Positions 35,361 to 46,987 of a stretch of DNA of 64,000 nucleotides are shown piece after piece. The translations under genes were made by a program, and so were the position numbers. The first letter of the stretch is position 1; each line of letters starts with the position of its first letter. The notes beneath the pieces were generated by a model. That model did not search any database. It was not told where the DNA came from and worked only from the letters and a program-made list of their open reading frames with translations. Source of the stretch: a bacterium (GTDB lineage: Bacteria > Bacteroidota > Bacteroidia > Bacteroidales > Muribaculaceae); assembly GCA_004561555.1 (NCBI GenBank), contig SFVH01000002.1, positions 1-64,000 of the forward strand. The letters run 5' to 3'.

Positions 35361-35999
35361 ATGCTTCAATTTATCACTCACCCCTCAGATAGTATGACGA
35401 TAATCGACGAAATCCGCTCTGTTGTTGCCGGCGGTTGCGGATGGGTGCAACTGCGCATGAAAGACGCTTCGCCGGAGGAGATAATCGCTGTGGCTAAAGA
35501 GGCTAAAAAGATTTGTAAGGAGGCTGATTGCATCCTTATCATCGACGACTATCCCGACATCGCCAAAGAGCTGGAACTTGATGGTGTGCATCTTGGCAAA
35601 AACGATATGAGCCCCACCGAAGCGCGTGAGTTGCTCGGCGAGGAATATATCATCGGAGCCACCGCCAACACCTTCGACGACATCGAAGCTCTGCGACATC
35701 TCGACATCGACTATATCGGGCTCGGTCCCTATCGATTCACCGCCACCAAGCAACGGCTCAGCCCGGTGCTCGGCATCGACGGCTACCGCCGAATAATGCA
35801 GCAGATGAAAGATGCCTCTATCAACATCCCCGTGGTGGCTATCGGCGGTATTACCTACGACGACATCCCTTCGCTGATGGACTCCGGAGTGAGGGGCATC
35901 GCCGTGTCGGGAAGTCTGATAAATGCCGACAACACTACTGCCGAAACTCAAAAAATGATTACTCTCCTCGAAGAAATAATTCAAAAAAAGTTACAATAA
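35361..35999 (+). CDS. thiE: Thiamine phosphate synthase ThiE
   Basis: Joins HMP-PP and thiazole phosphate to thiamine phosphate. At 212 aa it has standard length. The full signature is present: [52 protein letters not shown] and [11 protein letters not shown]. The Asp, Arg and Lys residues that bind diphosphate and Mg are in place, unlike in the TenI-like neighbour. It is followed by thiG at 5 bp. Confidence 0.94.
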   Translation: MLQFITHPSDSMTIIDEIRSVVAGGCGWVQLRMKDASPEEIIAVAKEAKKICKEADCILIIDDYPDIAKELELDGVHLGKNDMSPTEARELLGEEYIIGATANTFDDIEALRHLDIDYIGLGPYRFTATKQRLSPVLGIDGYRRIMQQMKDASINIPVVAIGGITYDDIPSLMDSGVRGIAVSGSLINADNTTAETQKMITLLEEIIQKKLQ

Positions 36000-36004
36000 T
36001 AATT

Positions 36005-36778
36005 ATGGATAAATTAGTAATTGGAGGTCGTGAGTTCTCGTCACGACTATTTGTGGGAACAGGCAAGTTTGCTTCAAACGATGTGATGCTTGAAGCCATT
36101 CTCGCCTCCCGCTCCGAAATGATTACTGTGGCAATGAAACGCCTGGATACTGCCGATGCGGCATCCGACGAAATGCTACACCACATCAATCGCGACCATG
36201 TGCAATTTTTGCCCAACACCTCCGGTGTGAGAAATGCTCGCGAGGCGGTGCTCGCAGCACAGCTGTCGCGCGAGTGCTTCGGCACCAACTTCATCAAACT
36301 TGAAATCCACCCAGACCCTAAATATCTGCTTCCCGACCCGGTGGAAACCCTTAAAGCCACCGAAGAGCTGGCAAAACTCGGCTTTGTGGTGCTCCCTTAC
36401 ATCCAAGCCGACCCGGTGTTGTGCAAGCGGTTGGAAGAGGTGGGGACGGCAGCCGTGATGCCGCTGGGAGCACCCATAGGTACTAACAAGGGGCTCGTCA
36501 CCCGCGAGATGCTCCGCATCATCATCGACCAAAGTAATGTGCCGGTGGTGGTGGATGCCGGACTGGGCGCACCCTCCCATGCCGCTGATGCCATGGAGAT
36601 GGGCGCTGATGCTGTGCTTGTAAATACCGCCATTGCCGTTGCCACCGACCCGGTGGCTATGGCTCGCGCCTTCGCCCTTGCCACCGAAGCCGGACGCATG
36701 GCTTTTCTCGCCGGATTAGGTGGTAAGTCGGACTATGCCGAGGCTTCAAGTCCTCTCACATCGTTTCTTCAAGAATAA
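36005..36778 (+). CDS. thiG: Thiazole synthase ThiG
   Basis: Forms the thiazole phosphate from DXP, dehydroglycine and ThiS-thiocarboxylate. The 257-aa TIM barrel has [32 protein letters not shown], the Schiff-base lysine in [23 protein letters not shown] and [20 protein letters not shown]. All are typical, with no missing residue. It forms a complex with ThiS and receives dehydroglycine from ThiH, encoded 1.7 kb downstream. The gap to thiC is 20 bp. Confidence 0.96.
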   Translation: MDKLVIGGREFSSRLFVGTGKFASNDVMLEAILASRSEMITVAMKRLDTADAASDEMLHHINRDHVQFLPNTSGVRNAREAVLAAQLSRECFGTNFIKLEIHPDPKYLLPDPVETLKATEELAKLGFVVLPYIQADPVLCKRLEEVGTAAVMPLGAPIGTNKGLVTREMLRIIIDQSNVPVVVDAGLGAPSHAADAMEMGADAVLVNTAIAVATDPVAMARAFALATEAGRMAFLAGLGGKSDYAEASSPLTSFLQE

Positions 36779-36786
36779 CTCTTTAA

Positions 36787-38498
<1,712 letters not shown>

Positions 38499-38499
<1 letters not shown>

Positions 38500-39608
38500 T
38501 GTTTTCAGACGTATTAGAAAAAATCAGTTGGGAGGAAACCACCCGACAAATTGCCGCTAAAACGGATGCCGACGTGGTGAGAGCCTTAAATAAGGAGCGA
38601 CTCGATGTCGACGACTTTATGGCTCTCATTTCGCCAGCCGCCGAGCCTCATCTGGAAGAAATGGCTCGGTTGTCGATGCGCTACACTCAAGAGCGTTTCG
38701 GCAAAACTATCTCAATGTACATACCGCTATATTTGAGTAATGCGTGCACCAACTTCTGCGTGTATTGCGGTTTTAACCACAACAATAAGTTTGCTCGCAC
38801 CACCCTCGACGACGCTCAGATAAAGGCTGAATGTGAAGCTATTCGTAAGCTTGGACCGTTTGAAAATCTGCTGATAGTCACCGGCGAGCATCCTGCAGTG
38901 GCGGGAGTGGACTATCTGGAGAACGCTCTCCACATTGTGCGTCCTTACTTCAACAACCTCAGCATCGAGGTGATGCCTTTGAAAGCCGACGACTATTATA
39001 GGCTCACCAAGTCAGGGCTTAACGGAGTGGTGTGTTTTCAAGAGACTTATCACAAAGATAATTATAAGCTCTATCATCCCAAAGGCATGAAATCTATCTT
39101 CGAATGGCGACTCAACGGATACGACCGTATGGGACAAGCCGGAGTGCATAAGATTGGGATGGGGGTGCTTATCGGCCTGGAGGATTGGCGCACCGATGTG
39201 ACAATGATGGCGCATCACTTGCGCTATCTGCAGAAGCATTATTGGCAAACACGCTACTCGGTGAATTTCCCGCGTATGCGTCCTTCGGAGAGCGGCTTTC
39301 AGCCTAATGTGACGATGACCGACAAGGAGTTGGCTCAGCTCACCTTCGCCTTCCGCATCTTCGACCACGATGTGGATATTTCCTACTCCACCCGCGAAAA
39401 CCCGAAGTTTCGCGCAAATATGATGAAGTTGGGAGTGACCTCGATGAGTGCCGGAAGCAAGACCGACCCGGGGGGCTACGCTTCGGCTCCCGACTCGTTG
39501 GAGCAGTTTCATGTGAGCGATGAGCGGTCGCCACAAGCTGTGACCGAGGAAATACGAGCCCTCGGCTACGAGCCGGTGTGGAAAGACTGGGATAAAATCT
39601 TCGACTGA
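38499..39608 (+). CDS. thiH: 2-iminoacetate synthase ThiH
   Basis: A radical-SAM enzyme that cleaves tyrosine to p-cresol and dehydroglycine, which feeds ThiG. It is used by anaerobes instead of the O2-dependent ThiO. The 369-aa protein has the cluster motif CTNFCVYCGF, then IVTGEHP, FQETYHKDNY and GVLIGLEDWRTD, and the late MSAGSKTDPGGY. It is the last gene of the operon. No thiF follows, although thiF often lies next to thiH in Bacteroidales. No clear terminator is seen before 39674. Confidence 0.96.
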
Positions 39609-39673
39609 TGTAGAAGTGCTACTTGTAAACAAATCATGAGGATTGATTGTTGAAATAGAAAAAACAAGGTGTT

Positions 39674-40048
39674 ATGGAAGCAAAATTTTTCAAATGTCGC
39701 ATTAGCGAGCAAGTGGCTTTGAGATTAATTGAGAAGCCCATACCTTTGATGTGTTGTGGAGAATGGATGATTGAGCCGGAAAACAACGACCCGCGGTTTG
39801 ATGCTAAAAAACATTTGCCCGTGGTCACTCGCCTCGATGATTGCCGTCTGCGCATCGAAGTGGGGGAGATGCCCCATCCGATGTTGCCGGAGCATCACAT
39901 TGACTTCATATATGTAGCCACCGAACATGGCGGCAGATTTGTGTATCTCACCGACAAGCCGTCGACGGAGATATGTTGTGGCGACGACCGCCCGATAGCG
40001 GTTTATGCCTACTGTAATCTCCACGGTATGTGGAAGACCGACTTATAG
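39674..40048 (+). CDS. Superoxide reductase (desulfoferrodoxin-like) with degenerate iron centre I
   Basis: A 124-aa protein that should reduce superoxide to peroxide in the cytoplasm. All centre II ligands are present: His47 (KKHLPV), His68 and His74 (MPHPMLPEHHI), Cys114 and His117 (YCNLHGMWK), with Lys46 next to the site. The numbering nearly equals that of Desulfoarculus baarsii desulfoferrodoxin. The N-terminal desulforedoxin-like domain keeps Cys8, Cys27 and Cys28, but the second Cys of the CxxC pair is Ser11 (CRIS), so the Fe(Cys)4 centre should be lost or altered. It lies 65 bp after thiH. A terminator follows at 40071. Confidence 0.82.
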   Translation: MEAKFFKCRISEQVALRLIEKPIPLMCCGEWMIEPENNDPRFDAKKHLPVVTRLDDCRLRIEVGEMPHPMLPEHHIDFIYVATEHGGRFVYLTDKPSTEICCGDDRPIAVYAYCNLHGMWKTDL

Positions 40049-40070
40049 ACGCTTCCGGTGTTAGCTTGAC

Positions 40071-40106
40071 AATCGCTTGCGGCAGTTGTGCTTCAAGCGA
40101 TTTTTG
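40071..40106 (+). terminator. Intrinsic terminator after the superoxide-reductase-like gene
   Basis: TCGCTTG and CAAGCGA form a 7-bp stem followed by TTTTTG. It separates this gene from the mfd promoter. Confidence 0.7.
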
Positions 40107-40118
40107 TATTTCCCGGCA

Positions 40119-40150
40119 GTTGAAATATTGCCTGAATTTCAGTATCTTTG
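40119..40150 (+). promoter_or_regulatory. Promoter of mfd
   Basis: GTTG (40119-40122) and TATCTTTG (40143-40150) are separated by 20 nt. The mfd ATG is 25 bp downstream. Confidence 0.65.
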
Positions 40151-40174
40151 CGAGATATATATAAAATCTAAAGG

Positions 40175-43100
40175 ATGGAATTAACGGAATTATGCTCCTT
40201 GTTGATGACTCCGCAACGAGTGGAAGCCCTGAAAGCGGTGGTGACCGACAAGAAGGTAAAGCGCATAAAATTTGACGGCTTGGTTGGCTCGTCGCTCGCT
40301 GTGGTGTTTTCTCGGTTGCCGAAGCGTGTGACACCCTATCTTGTGGTTGCCAATGATGCTGATGAAGCGGGATATATGTACAACGACCTTTGTCGCGTTA
40401 TCGGTGATAATGCCGTGCTATATTTTCCTTCCGGATATAAGCGCGACATAAAATACGGGCAAGCCGATGCGCCCTCGCAGATATTGCGTGCCGAAGTGTT
40501 GAGCCGTTGGAGTGACAAGACGTTACGGTTTGTCGTCAGCTATCCTGAAGCATTAGCCGAGAAGGTGGCACCACCCGAACGCATTGACCGAAGCACCATC
40601 TTGCTACGCCGTGGCGGCACCGCCGACGTTACCGCCACAGCGAGCCGACTGAAAGAGTTCGGCTTCAAAGAGGTGGATTATGTGTATGAGCCGGGGCAAT
40701 TTGCTGTCAGAGGGTCGGTATTTGACATCTTCTCGTTTTCCCACGAACAGCCCTATCGTCTTGACTTTTTTGGCGACGACATAGAGAGCATACGCACTTT
40801 TAACATCGAGACGCAGTTGTCGGAACAGACGGTTGAGGAGATAACGGTGGTGAATAATCTTGATGCCACTCTCTCCGACGGGGTGTCGCTCATAGCCTTT
40901 AGCGGGCGTGGGATGATGCTCTTGACGCATGATTGTGCTCATCTGTATCAGAGAGTGAAGGCAGTGGCTGAAGAGTCGATAAGCAAAAGTGCTATCGCTG
41001 CCAAAGAGGGCGATGCCAATGCTATGAGTAATGTCGTGGATGCCGAGGGGTTTGTTGCTGAGGTGGAGAAGTGTAGGCGCATCGATTACGCAGTCAACAA
41101 CACAGGCAACTATGACGCCGCTTTGACGTTCGACACCTCGTTGCAGGGGGTGTTTCACAAAAACTTCGACATCATCAGTGATACGTTTAAGGGCTTTGAA
41201 GCTCAAGGGTATAAGATTTATATCCTCTCCGACAGTGAGCCGCAGTTTGAGCGGCTACGCTCGATATTCAGCGACCGCAACGATGACATCGCTTTCTGTC
41301 CGGTGCTCAACACTCTCCACGAGGGGTTTGTCGATAACCAACAAAAAATTTGCGTATTCACCGACCATCAGATATTTGAGCGATTTCATAAATATACACT
41401 TAAGAGCGACCGTGTGAGGTCGGGAAAATTGGCGTTGTCGCTAAAGGAATTGTCGCAAATTGAGGTGGGCGACTATATCGTGCATGTCGACCATGGGGTG
41501 GGGCGTTTCGGAGGATTGGTGCGTACATCGGTCAACGGGACAATGCAAGAAATGATTAAGCTCACCTACCTTAATGATGACAAGATATTTGTATCCATCC
41601 ATTCGCTCCACAAGCTGTCGAAATATCGCGGAAAAGAGGGTGTGGAGCCGCGTCTGAACAAATTGGGCTCCGGGGCATGGAACAAAATCAAAGACCGCAC
41701 CAAGTCGAAGCTCAAAGACATCGCTCGCGACCTTATCCGCTTGTATGCCGCACGTCGTCAAGAAAAAGGGTTTGCCTATTCGCCCGACGGATATTTGCAA
41801 CATGAGTTGGAAGCATCATTTATCTATGAAGACACTCCCGACCAGTTGAAAGCCACGGAGGCTGTGAAAGCCGACATGGAAAGTGCACGCCCGATGGACC
41901 GTCTGGTGTGTGGCGATGTGGGATTTGGAAAAACCGAGGTGGCGATAAGAGCTGCATTTAAGGCAGCAACCGATGGAAAGCAAACTGCTGTGCTTGTGCC
42001 CACCACGGTGCTTGCCTATCAGCATTTCAACACGTTTAAAGACCGACTGAAAGAATTTCCGGTGAGGGTGGACTATCTTAGTCGTGCCCGCAAGCCAAAG
42101 GATGTGAAGCAAATACTCGACGACTTGAAAAACGGCAAAATAGATATTATCATTGGTACTCACAAGCTTATAGGAAAGTCGGTAGTGTTTAAAGATTTGG
42201 GCTTGCTGATTGTTGATGAAGAGCAAAAGTTTGGCGTGAGTGTGAAAGAAAAGCTTAAGCAGATGAAAGTCAATGTCGACACCCTTACGATGTCTGCCAC
42301 TCCAATACCGCGCACCTTGCAATTCTCGCTTATGGGTGCTCGCGACCTTAGCGCCATCAACACGCCTCCTCCCAATCGCTATCCTATCATTACGAGTGTC
42401 AGCGTCATGGACGATGAGGTGCTGAAAGAGGCTGTGGAGTTTGAGCTGTCGAGAGGCGGGCAAGTGTTTGTGGTAAACAATCGCATTGACCCGTTGTTTG
42501 ACCTCGAGCAACGAGTGCGCCGACTGGTGCCTGATGCTCGCACGATTATCGGTCACGGACAGATGCCCACCGAACGCTTGGAGCAGACCATCATTGATTT
42601 TGCCGCTCATCGCTACGACGTGCTTCTTGCCACGACAATCATCGAAAGCGGTATAGATATGCCAAACGTAAACACCATCATCATTAATAATGCTCAGAAT
42701 TTCGGGCTCAGCGAGCTTCATCAGCTTCGCGGACGTGTGGGCCGCAGCAACCGCAAGGCATTCTGCTATCTCATCGTGCCGGAGGGACAGCCCCTCTCGC
42801 CGGTGGCTCGTAGGCGTTTGCAAGCTATTGAGAGCTTTTCCGACCTCGGTGCCGGCATTCATATCGCTATGCAAGACCTCGATATTCGCGGCGCCGGCAA
42901 TTTGCTTGGTGCAGAGCAGAGCGGTTTTATCGCCGACCTCGGTTATGAGACTTATCAGAAAATTTTGCGTGAGGCGGTGACGGAGCTTAAAACGGAAGAA
43001 TTTGCCGATGAGTTTGCCGACATCACCTCCGACCAACCCACAGCCTATGCCAACGATTGCACTATCGAAAGCGACCTCGAAATCCTCTTCCCCGCCTCGT

Positions 43101-43513
43101 TTGTGCCTCAAGAGAGCGAGCGCATTTTGCTATATCAGGAGCTTGACAATATGGAGCGGGAGGATGAGGTGGAAGCATTCTGCAAGCGGTTGGAAGACCG
43201 ATTTGGAAAGATTCCTAAGCAGGCGCGCGAACTGATACTCATAGTGGCGCTACGCAGAAAAGCCAAGATGCTCGGCATTGAGAAGATTGTGCTCAAACAG
43301 GGACGGATGACGATGTTTTTTGTCAGTGCCGAAAATGCCGCATATTACCAAAGCAATGCTTTCGGGCGCATCCTCACGTATCTGCAAAAAAACGTGCGCC
43401 GTTGCGAGTTGAGGGAAGTCAAGGCGCGGCGGTCAATGGTGGTGGCTAATGTGCGTAGTGTGGAAGAAGCTGATAGCATTATCACCACTATTGCTACTTC
43501 TGAATCTTGCTGA
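40175..43513 (+). CDS. mfd: Transcription-repair coupling factor Mfd
   Basis: An ATP-driven translocase that removes stalled RNA polymerase and recruits UvrA to damage. At 1112 aa it has typical length. The UvrB-like N-terminal module includes RVTPYLVVANDADEA and LFFPSG-like YFPSGYKRD. The RNAP-interaction (CarD/RID) region begins IEVGDYIVHVDHGVGRFGG. The motor has Walker A GDVGFGKTEV, motif II DEEQKFGV, SATPIPRTL, and LRGRVGRSNRKAFCY. The TRCF C-terminal domain ends near ANVRSVEEAD. No truncation or frameshift. Confidence 0.96.
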   Translation: MELTELCSLLMTPQRVEALKAVVTDKKVKRIKFDGLVGSSLAVVFSRLPKRVTPYLVVANDADEAGYMYNDLCRVIGDNAVLYFPSGYKRDIKYGQADAPSQILRAEVLSRWSDKTLRFVVSYPEALAEKVAPPERIDRSTILLRRGGTADVTATASRLKEFGFKEVDYVYEPGQFAVRGSVFDIFSFSHEQPYRLDFFGDDIESIRTFNIETQLSEQTVEEITVVNNLDATLSDGVSLIAFSGRGMMLLTHDCAHLYQRVKAVAEESISKSAIAAKEGDANAMSNVVDAEGFVAEVEKCRRIDYAVNNTGNYDAALTFDTSLQGVFHKNFDIISDTFKGFEAQGYKIYILSDSEPQFERLRSIFSDRNDDIAFCPVLNTLHEGFVDNQQKICVFTDHQIFERFHKYTLKSDRVRSGKLALSLKELSQIEVGDYIVHVDHGVGRFGGLVRTSVNGTMQEMIKLTYLNDDKIFVSIHSLHKLSKYRGKEGVEPRLNKLGSGAWNKIKDRTKSKLKDIARDLIRLYAARRQEKGFAYSPDGYLQHELEASFIYEDTPDQLKATEAVKADMESARPMDRLVCGDVGFGKTEVAIRAAFKAATDGKQTAVLVPTTVLAYQHFNTFKDRLKEFPVRVDYLSRARKPKDVKQILDDLKNGKIDIIIGTHKLIGKSVVFKDLGLLIVDEEQKFGVSVKEKLKQMKVNVDTLTMSATPIPRTLQFSLMGARDLSAINTPPPNRYPIITSVSVMDDEVLKEAVEFELSRGGQVFVVNNRIDPLFDLEQRVRRLVPDARTIIGHGQMPTERLEQTIIDFAAHRYDVLLATTIIESGIDMPNVNTIIINNAQNFGLSELHQLRGRVGRSNRKAFCYLIVPEGQPLSPVARRRLQAIESFSDLGAGIHIAMQDLDIRGAGNLLGAEQSGFIADLGYETYQKILREAVTELKTEEFADEFADITSDQPTAYANDCTIESDLEILFPASFVPQESERILLYQELDNMEREDEVEAFCKRLEDRFGKIPKQARELILIVALRRKAKMLGIEKIVLKQGRMTMFFVSAENAAYYQSNAFGRILTYLQKNVRRCELREVKARRSMVVANVRSVEEADSIITTIATSESC

Positions 43514-43600
43514 CCATTGGTGTCGTAACTTTGGAAATAATCGACACTGAAGGATGGCTTTGAGTGAGTAATTGATATTATACTATAATAACCTACTGAT

Positions 43601-44782
43601 ATGAGGGATAATAAATTAATAATGACCATGTCGTCAGCATCTGAGAAATACTCGGCTACATCTACTCAAAACAAGGCTCTATTGATTACCGATGAGGGGA
43701 AGCGGGATATGATTTACTCTTTGCGAGACCTCGAAGGCAACAAAGGGCGCATCTATGAAGTGCGTTACTCTCAAGATTATAAGCTTGACGAAGCATTGAA
43801 TTTCGACATCGATTGCACCGCACGACTGAAGGCGTTTGTTGCTTCGCATCTCTGCGACAAGCTGCCCTCGGGTGCCGGTGCGAGTATATCATATGATGCC
43901 GACTGTAGTGCGTTTGCTTGTCCCGACCTTACCACAGGTGACTGTGTAATGGGTAGAAATTTCGATTTTAACCATCGCGATGAGCTCGGCGAACGCATAA
44001 TGATACCGCTGATTGTGGTTCATACCGCGCCCGAAGGGGGAAAGAAGTCGGTTTCGTTTGTCGACGGACAATTCATAGGTTATAAAAGTGGCTTTTACAC
44101 CGACGGCATTTCCGACTTGTCAATGCTGATGGCGTTGCCTTATATGCTGCTCGACGGCATCAATGAGGACGGCTTCGCTGTCAGTGTCTTGAAATTGGAT
44201 GGCAAGCCCACCATCCAACGATATGCCGACAGAAAGAAAATCTTCACCACCGTGGCAATGCGTTTACTCCTCGATAGGGCTTCGACGGTGGATGAGGCTA
44301 TCGAGCTGTTGCAACAATACAACATGTATATGGACGACGACCCGACAAATGGTGTCGATGCCAACTATCATTTCTTTATGGCTGACGCAAAGGGTAACTA
44401 TGCCATAGTGGAATATGCCGACTCCGACATCAACAACAATCCGAGCAAGATGGAGGTGCTCAGAGGTAGAGATGTGTGGCGATTTGCCACCAACTTCTAT
44501 GTGTCGCCGACAATGGCTGACACTCCCTATGGTGTAAATCATTCGGAGCATGGTAAAGACCGATATGTGAGGCTCGGCGACAAACTCTCGGAGGCGGGAT
44601 TTAACGTCTCTACGAAGATGGCTATGGAGATGTTGAGAGAGGTGGCGCAAGGCCCTGACGGCGACCAAAGTTCTACGGGCTTCACTCAATGGTCGGAAGT
44701 GTTTAACCTCACCAAAAAAGAGGTAACGATGTCTATCCTAAGAGAGTGGAATCGACAATTTGTATTTCGCATTGAGATGTAG
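43601..44782 (+). CDS. Ntn-type linear amide C-N hydrolase (choloylglycine hydrolase/C45-like)
   Basis: The 393-aa protein has a Cys-nucleophile Ntn signature far from the N-terminus: ADCSAFACPD (Cys102) followed by GDCVMGRNFDFNH (Arg119, Asp122). The spacing matches Cys2/Arg18/Asp21 of bile-salt hydrolases and penicillin acylases. In those the Cys becomes N-terminal, so here removal of about 100 residues, by autocleavage as in acid-ceramidase or C45 enzymes, is expected. No signal peptide is seen. DGINEDGFAVSVL and the later YHFFMADAKGNYAIVEY fit the family. The substrate is unknown and bile-salt hydrolysis should not be assumed. A -7 box TAACTTTG lies at 43526-43533. Confidence 0.75.
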   Translation: MRDNKLIMTMSSASEKYSATSTQNKALLITDEGKRDMIYSLRDLEGNKGRIYEVRYSQDYKLDEALNFDIDCTARLKAFVASHLCDKLPSGAGASISYDADCSAFACPDLTTGDCVMGRNFDFNHRDELGERIMIPLIVVHTAPEGGKKSVSFVDGQFIGYKSGFYTDGISDLSMLMALPYMLLDGINEDGFAVSVLKLDGKPTIQRYADRKKIFTTVAMRLLLDRASTVDEAIELLQQYNMYMDDDPTNGVDANYHFFMADAKGNYAIVEYADSDINNNPSKMEVLRGRDVWRFATNFYVSPTMADTPYGVNHSEHGKDRYVRLGDKLSEAGFNVSTKMAMEMLREVAQGPDGDQSSTGFTQWSEVFNLTKKEVTMSILREWNRQFVFRIEM

Positions 44783-44856
44783 GTGACTCGCCAAAGGCTA
44801 TGTCGCTACAGCAGCCTATATGCGAAACTTCGCCCACACGTTATTTGCCATAAATA

Positions 44857-44898
44857 GAAAACGCTGAGGAAGCTCGTAAGCAACCTTCAGCGTTTTGT
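44857..44898. terminator. Bidirectional terminator between the Ntn hydrolase and tRNA-Ser genes
   Basis: AAAACGCTGAGG pairs with CCTTCAGCGTTTT around a loop of about 13 nt, with T runs on both strands. It serves two convergent genes. The rest of 44783-45161 holds the tRNA and the proS promoter. Confidence 0.8.
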
Positions 44899-44915
44899 CT
44901 TTGTGAAAAAATCAG

Positions 44916-45002
44916 CGGAAAGACAGGGATTCGAACCCTGGGTACGGTTACCCGTACAACGGTTTTCGAGACCGTCCCGATCGACCACTCCGGCATCTTT
45001 CC
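44916..45002 (-). tRNA. tRNA-Ser (anticodon CGA)
   Basis: On the minus strand the acceptor GGAAAGA pairs with TCTTTCC, discriminator G. The anticodon loop is CTCGAAA, giving CGA. The long variable arm (TACGGGTAACCGTA) is that of a class II tRNA. CCA is not encoded. A -7 box TAACTTTG lies upstream at 45016-45023. Confidence 0.95.
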
Positions 45003-45106
45003 TTATTTTGCGGTGCAAAGTTACGATATTTTTTGAAAATGCGATGCTTTAAATTGATGTTTTTTTCGCGAAAAATGTTTTGTGGTGTTCAAAAACGACT
45101 CATTTG

Positions 45107-45137
45107 TTGTGATATTTGCTGAAAGATAGTAACTTTG
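45107..45137 (+). promoter_or_regulatory. Promoter of proS
   Basis: TTG (45107-45109) and TAACTTTG (45130-45137) are exactly 20 nt apart. Because the -7 box covers the in-frame TTG at 45135, translation must start at ATG 45162. Confidence 0.75.
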
Positions 45138-45161
45138 CAACTAAAACAAAGCAGTATAAAA

Positions 45162-46643
45162 ATGGCTAAAGAACTTAAAGAACTGACAAAACGCAGCGAA
45201 AATTATTCGCAGTGGTATAACGACTTGGTCGTGAAAGCCGACCTTGCCGAGCAGTCTGCCGTGCGCGGTTGTATGGTTATCAAGCCTTACGGCTACGCTA
45301 TTTGGGAGAAGATGCAGCGCGAACTTGACAATATGTTTAAGGCTACGGGGCACGTTAATGCTTATTTCCCGTTGCTTATTCCGAAATCTTTTTTGAGTCG
45401 CGAGGCTGAGCATGTGGAAGGCTTTGCCAAGGAGTGCGCCGTAGTAACCCACTACCGCCTGAAGAATGCAGAAGATGGCAGTGGCGTGGTGGTCGACCCG
45501 GCAGCTCGTTTGGAAGAAGAGCTTATTATCCGTCCTACTTCTGAAACAATCATTTGGAACACCTATAAAAATTGGATTAAGTCGTATCGCGACCTCCCTA
45601 TTTTGTGTAACCAGTGGGCTAATGTGTTCCGTTGGGAGATGCGTACTCGTATGTTTTTGCGCACTGCCGAATTCCTTTGGCAAGAGGGTCACACCGCCCA
45701 TGCCACTAAGGAGGAGGCTCTCGCTGAAGCTCGCAAGATGCTCGATGTGTATGCCGACTTCGCCGAACGCTTTATGGCTGTGCCGGTGGTGAAGGGAGTG
45801 AAAACCGCCAACGAGCGTTTTGCCGGCGCTCTCGACACCTTCACAATCGAGGCGATGATGCAAGACGGAAAGGCTCTGCAAGCAGGCACCAGTCACTTCC
45901 TCGGGCAGAATTTCGCCAAAGCGTTTGATGTGAAGTTTATCAACAAGGAAAATCAGCTCGAATATGTGTGGGCTACTTCTTGGGGCGTTTCCACCCGTCT
46001 GATGGGCGCATTGATAATGACCCACAGCGACGACAACGGACTCGTGTTGCCGCCTAATTTGGCTCCGATACAAGTGGTGATTGTGCCTATCTATAAGAAT
46101 ATGGACCAGCTCGCTGAGGTGTCAGCTAAGGTGGATGGTATTGTTGAGGGCTTGAAAGCCAAGGGTATTAGCGTGAAATATGATGATGCCGACAACAAGC
46201 GACCGGGATTTAAGTTTGCCGACTACGAACTTAAGGGTGTGCCGGTGCGTCTCGCCATCGGTGCGCGCGACCTTGAAAACGGCACCGTGGAGGTGATGCG
46301 CCGTGACACTCTCGAAAAGAGTGTTGAGAGCCTCGACGGTATTGTGGAGCGTGTGGCTGACCTCTTGAAAGAAATTCAAGAAAATATCTACACCAAGGCA
46401 CGCACTTTCCGCGATGCTCATATCTCTGTGGCTGACAGCTACGAGGAGTTTAAGGAGAAGATTGAGGCAGGCGGTTTTGTGCTCGCTCATTGGGATGGTA
46501 CCACCGAGACCGAGGTGAGGGTGAAAGAAGAAACGAAGGCCACCATTCGTTGCATTCCTTTGGATGGCAGCGACGAGCCCGGAACGTGTATTTTCACCGG
46601 CAAGCCATCAGCACGCCGTGTGATTTTCGCTCGCAACTACTAA
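45162..46643 (+). CDS. proS: Prolyl-tRNA synthetase (archaeal/eukaryotic-type ProS)
   Basis: Class II synthetase that charges tRNA-Pro. I set the start at ATG 45162 (493 aa), since the upstream TTG is inside the promoter. It has the short type-3 architecture without the INS editing insertion: motif 1 region [10 protein letters not shown], motif 2 [23 protein letters not shown], motif 3 [21 protein letters not shown], then the anticodon-binding domain (about 300-400) and a C-terminal zinc-domain-like tail ending FARNY. Some editing by a separate protein would be needed. It is followed by tRNA-Thr. Confidence 0.96.
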   Translation: MAKELKELTKRSENYSQWYNDLVVKADLAEQSAVRGCMVIKPYGYAIWEKMQRELDNMFKATGHVNAYFPLLIPKSFLSREAEHVEGFAKECAVVTHYRLKNAEDGSGVVVDPAARLEEELIIRPTSETIIWNTYKNWIKSYRDLPILCNQWANVFRWEMRTRMFLRTAEFLWQEGHTAHATKEEALAEARKMLDVYADFAERFMAVPVVKGVKTANERFAGALDTFTIEAMMQDGKALQAGTSHFLGQNFAKAFDVKFINKENQLEYVWATSWGVSTRLMGALIMTHSDDNGLVLPPNLAPIQVVIVPIYKNMDQLAEVSAKVDGIVEGLKAKGISVKYDDADNKRPGFKFADYELKGVPVRLAIGARDLENGTVEVMRRDTLEKSVESLDGIVERVADLLKEIQENIYTKARTFRDAHISVADSYEEFKEKIEAGGFVLAHWDGTTETEVRVKEETKATIRCIPLDGSDEPGTCIFTGKPSARRVIFARNY

Positions 46644-46731
46644 AAAACAGTGCAAGGTGTAGGCTATTTCAAAAAATAGTGCTACCTTTGCGCTTGAAAT
46701 AACGGCGACGCTTAGTGTGTTCGCCTATTAA

Positions 46732-46804
46732 GCCTGAATAGCTCAGTCGGTAGAGCATTTCATTCGTAACGAAAAGGTCAAGGGTTCGAGTCCCTTTTCA
46801 GGCT
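46732..46804 (+). tRNA. tRNA-Thr (anticodon CGT)
   Basis: GCCTGAA pairs with TTCAGGC, discriminator T. The anticodon loop TTCGTAA gives CGT. The anticodon stem TTTCA/CGAAA has one A-C mismatch at its loop end. T-arm AAGGGTTCGAGTCCCTT is perfect. CCA is not encoded. A TACCTTTG box at 46683-46690 suggests an own promoter. Confidence 0.95.
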
Positions 46805-46807
46805 CTC

Positions 46808-46843
46808 TGCAGGCTGCAATCTTCGGGTTGCGGCTTGCTTTAT
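46808..46843 (+). terminator. Terminator after tRNA-Thr
   Basis: GCAGGCTGCAATC and GGTTGCGGCTTGC form a long stem, with G-T pairs, around a TTCG tetraloop, followed by TTTATT. The remaining gap to 46988 is AT-rich and holds nothing else I can name. Confidence 0.7.
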
Positions 46844-46987
46844 TGATAAGGCTATTTGCACTCGTGTCATTAACATTTTTATCGGCAGACTGTCGGTTTG
46901 GTTAAGATTTATGAAATAGTCGCTACTTTTTATTGCGAGTTGCATAATTTTATATACCTTTACTAAAACTTTACTCTGATTGAAACA

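Noticed and set aside
41816..43111. 431-codon minus-strand frame within mfd
   Set aside because: Antisense to conserved Mfd motor motifs, with no start context or homologous domain. A result of codon bias in GC-moderate sequence.
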